A DNA stretch of 64,000 nt from Romboutsia lituseburensis (GTDB lineage Bacteria; Bacillota; Clostridia; Peptostreptococcales; Peptostreptococcaceae), in assembly GCF_024723825.1 (NCBI RefSeq), contig NZ_JANQBQ010000001.1, positions 1,364,001 to 1,428,000 of the forward strand. Direction: 5' to 3'. Positions within the stretch are counted from its first letter, which is position 1. Every line of letters begins with the position of its first letter. Positions 62,989 to 64,000 of this stretch are shown here, one piece after another. The notes beneath the pieces were generated by a model that made no database searches, was not told the origin of the DNA, and saw only the letters and a list, made by a program, of their open reading frames with translations. A program made the translations under genes and the position numbers.

Positions 62989-63576
62989 ATGTTAATGAGT
63001 TCTCATTATTTAATTTCAAACTCAATACTTGAAAATATAGATAAAAACAAGTCTTTTCTTATTAATGAAAAGAATTTTATTTATGGAAATATAAAACCTG
63101 ATATTTCATCTAAATATTTATTTATGAAGCATTATCATGCCGAATCATTTGATATGATAATAAAAAAAATAAAATATTTATGCAAATTAAGTATAGATTC
63201 ACTTTCTAAAAAGTTTTCTTTAAGCAAATTTAATCAAGAGCTAGGTGTCATTTGCCACTTTCTGTGCGACTTTTTTTGTGTTCCTCATAGCCAACGTTGG
63301 GAATTTAAGCATAGTATGAAAAAACATATGGCTTATGAAAAAGAACTTACATTAGTAGCTAAAGAAACTAATTTATCAAGATTTAAAGGAGATATAATAA
63401 CACATAGCTCTGTTGAGGATTTCTTTTTTGATTTATATAATCAATACGTTAATGAACTTGACCAGAAAAATGATTTATTATTTTCATCTGTTGTATGTAA
63501 TAGTGTTGTAAATTATATATTAGAAAATATCATAAAAAATTCTTTAGAATCAAGCAAGTTAAGTATTTGTATTTAG
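62989..63576 (+). CDS. Zinc-dependent phospholipase C-like protein
   Basis: A 195-residue protein with the Zn-dependent PLC fold pattern: G-N-I-K-P-D near 33, K-H-Y-H-A-E-S near 46, and G-V-I-C-H-F-L-C-D-F-F-C-V-P-H near 86. A later H in M-K-K-H and D-x-x-x-H-S-S-V-E-D complete a plausible metal site. There is no signal peptide, so it is likely cytosolic or an intracellular relative. Many clostridial proteins of this type are of unknown substrate. Terminator begins inside its stop codon. Confidence 0.75.
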   Translation: MLMSSHYLISNSILENIDKNKSFLINEKNFIYGNIKPDISSKYLFMKHYHAESFDMIIKKIKYLCKLSIDSLSKKFSLSKFNQELGVICHFLCDFFCVPHSQRWEFKHSMKKHMAYEKELTLVAKETNLSRFKGDIITHSSVEDFFFDLYNQYVNELDQKNDLLFSSVVCNSVVNYILENIIKNSLESSKLSICI

Positions 63577-63606
63577 GTGTTGAGTTTACTCAACACCGTT
63601 TATTTT
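63576..63606. terminator. Bidirectional terminator sharing both stop codons
   Basis: GGTGTTGAG/CTCAACACC stem (63576-63584 with 63589-63597), 4-base loop. It overlaps the TAG of the PLC-like gene, its loop holds part of the HAD stop (63586-63588), and a TTTATTTTTT tract follows on +. Confidence 0.9.
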
Positions 63607-64000
63607 TTGTATTACTTCGATTGCTTTTGCTACACTTTCTACAGTGTAGTTGGCTTTTTCTTTTACACTATCTCTTGCATTTTCCATTGCAAAACTATAC
63701 TTAATACCTTCTAACATATTTATATCATTTGGTGAATCTCCGATTGTAGCTATTTCATCTTCACCTATACCTAATATATTGCATACATGCTTTATTGAAT
63801 TTCTCTTTGATACACCTTTAGGGACTATATTTAATGTATTTTCACCAGAGAAATATATGTCTAAAACTTCTTCAAACTCACTTTTTAAATATAATTCTAT
63901 TCTATTTAGTTCTTCAATATCTTGAGATATAACACCTATATTTCCTACTAAGTTATCAAATTTATCTCTATTTATAAAATCTTTATCTATAACATAATCA
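63586..64000 (-). CDS. HAD-superfamily (Cof-like) hydrolase, C-terminal part (5' end outside window)
   Basis: Reading the minus strand from the window edge gives 138 in-frame residues and a TAA at 63588-63586. The visible part includes N-I-V-P-K-G-V-S-K-R-N-S-I-K and then I-G-D-S-P-N-D-I-N-M-L, the Cof-type HAD motif IV, followed by A-M-E-N-A-R-D-S-V-K-E-K-A-N-Y-T-V. The catalytic first Asp lies beyond the window. It probably dephosphorylates a sugar or nucleotide phosphate. Confidence 0.88.
   Translation of the reverse strand, partial: DYVIDKDFINRDKFDNLVGNIGVISQDIEELNRIELYLKSEFEEVLDIYFSGENTLNIVPKGVSKRNSIKHVCNILGIGEDEIATIGDSPNDINMLEGIKYSFAMENARDSVKEKANYTVESVAKAIEVIQKINGVE

Noticed and set aside
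63650-63925. Plus-strand ORF of 91 residues near the end
   Set aside because: It is the antisense shadow of the partial HAD hydrolase, which has clear family motifs on the minus strand.

Overview
The window is a low-GC, densely coded Clostridia chromosome segment. The best guess is Peptostreptococcaceae (Clostridioides / Paraclostridium / Romboutsia relatives). The basis is very AT-rich DNA, strong GGAGG ribosome binding sites with frequent TTG/GTG starts, sporulation genes, and a peroxiredoxin-chitinase fusion like the CotE spore-coat protein of C. difficile. No prophage, insertion sequence, CRISPR array, tRNA or rRNA was seen. Most genes lie on the minus strand, and nearly every unit ends in a clear hairpin terminator.

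Layout, left to right. 1-2.5 kb: 3' end of a YhgE/Pip-type membrane protein, then an unknown membrane protein. 2.6-6.6 kb: complete arginine-to-spermidine operon speA-speD-speE-speB behind its own promoter. 6.8-12.7 kb: acidic-tailed membrane protein, an orphan LLH-type holin, a nuclease-XPD helicase fusion, a MATE exporter, and the tryptophan transporter trpP under a T-box with a UGG specifier. 12.7-17.8 kb: macromolecular-synthesis cluster dnaG-rpoD, trmK and nif3-like. 18-24.8 kb: a nine-gene folate/pABA operon, pabA-pabB-pabC-nucleotidyltransferase-folE-folP-folB-folK-aroF, behind a TTGACA/TATAAT promoter.

24.8-38.8 kb: envelope and signalling region. It holds a NodB deacetylase, a CAP-domain protein, a MORN-repeat protein, a likely structured non-coding RNA, YitT, lrgAB, a WG-repeat protein, two membrane-anchored TPR-type proteins, a GAF-Fis regulator, a VanW protein and a PP2C phosphatase. 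38.9-47 kb: cotE-like fusion with a sigma-K-like promoter, RNase H, a lysine riboswitch controlling an NhaC-family transporter (LysW type), a Ca/Na exchanger, a lipoprotein and an AbgT transporter. 47-64 kb: DnaQ-DinG helicase, PdaA-like cortex deacetylase, exported PHP phosphoesterase, MerR regulator, second YitT, a DMT transporter, second VanW protein, YtqA-type radical SAM protein, Ca2+ P-type ATPase, DJ-1 protein, zinc phospholipase-like protein and the 3' part of a HAD phosphatase.

How they fit together: aroF feeds chorismate to PabABC, and PABA joins the FolE/B/K/P pterin branch; AbgT may add pABA-glutamate salvage. RNA switches (T-box, L-box) sit on amino-acid importers. CotE-like and PdaA-like proteins mark a spore former. 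Start codons were corrected by ribosome binding site position for speE, speD, dnaG, the 38.5-kb membrane protein, cotE and the DJ-1 gene. Four short or partial genes were added by reading the sequence: a 17-codon ORF, 56- and 45-residue proteins, and the partial HAD gene.
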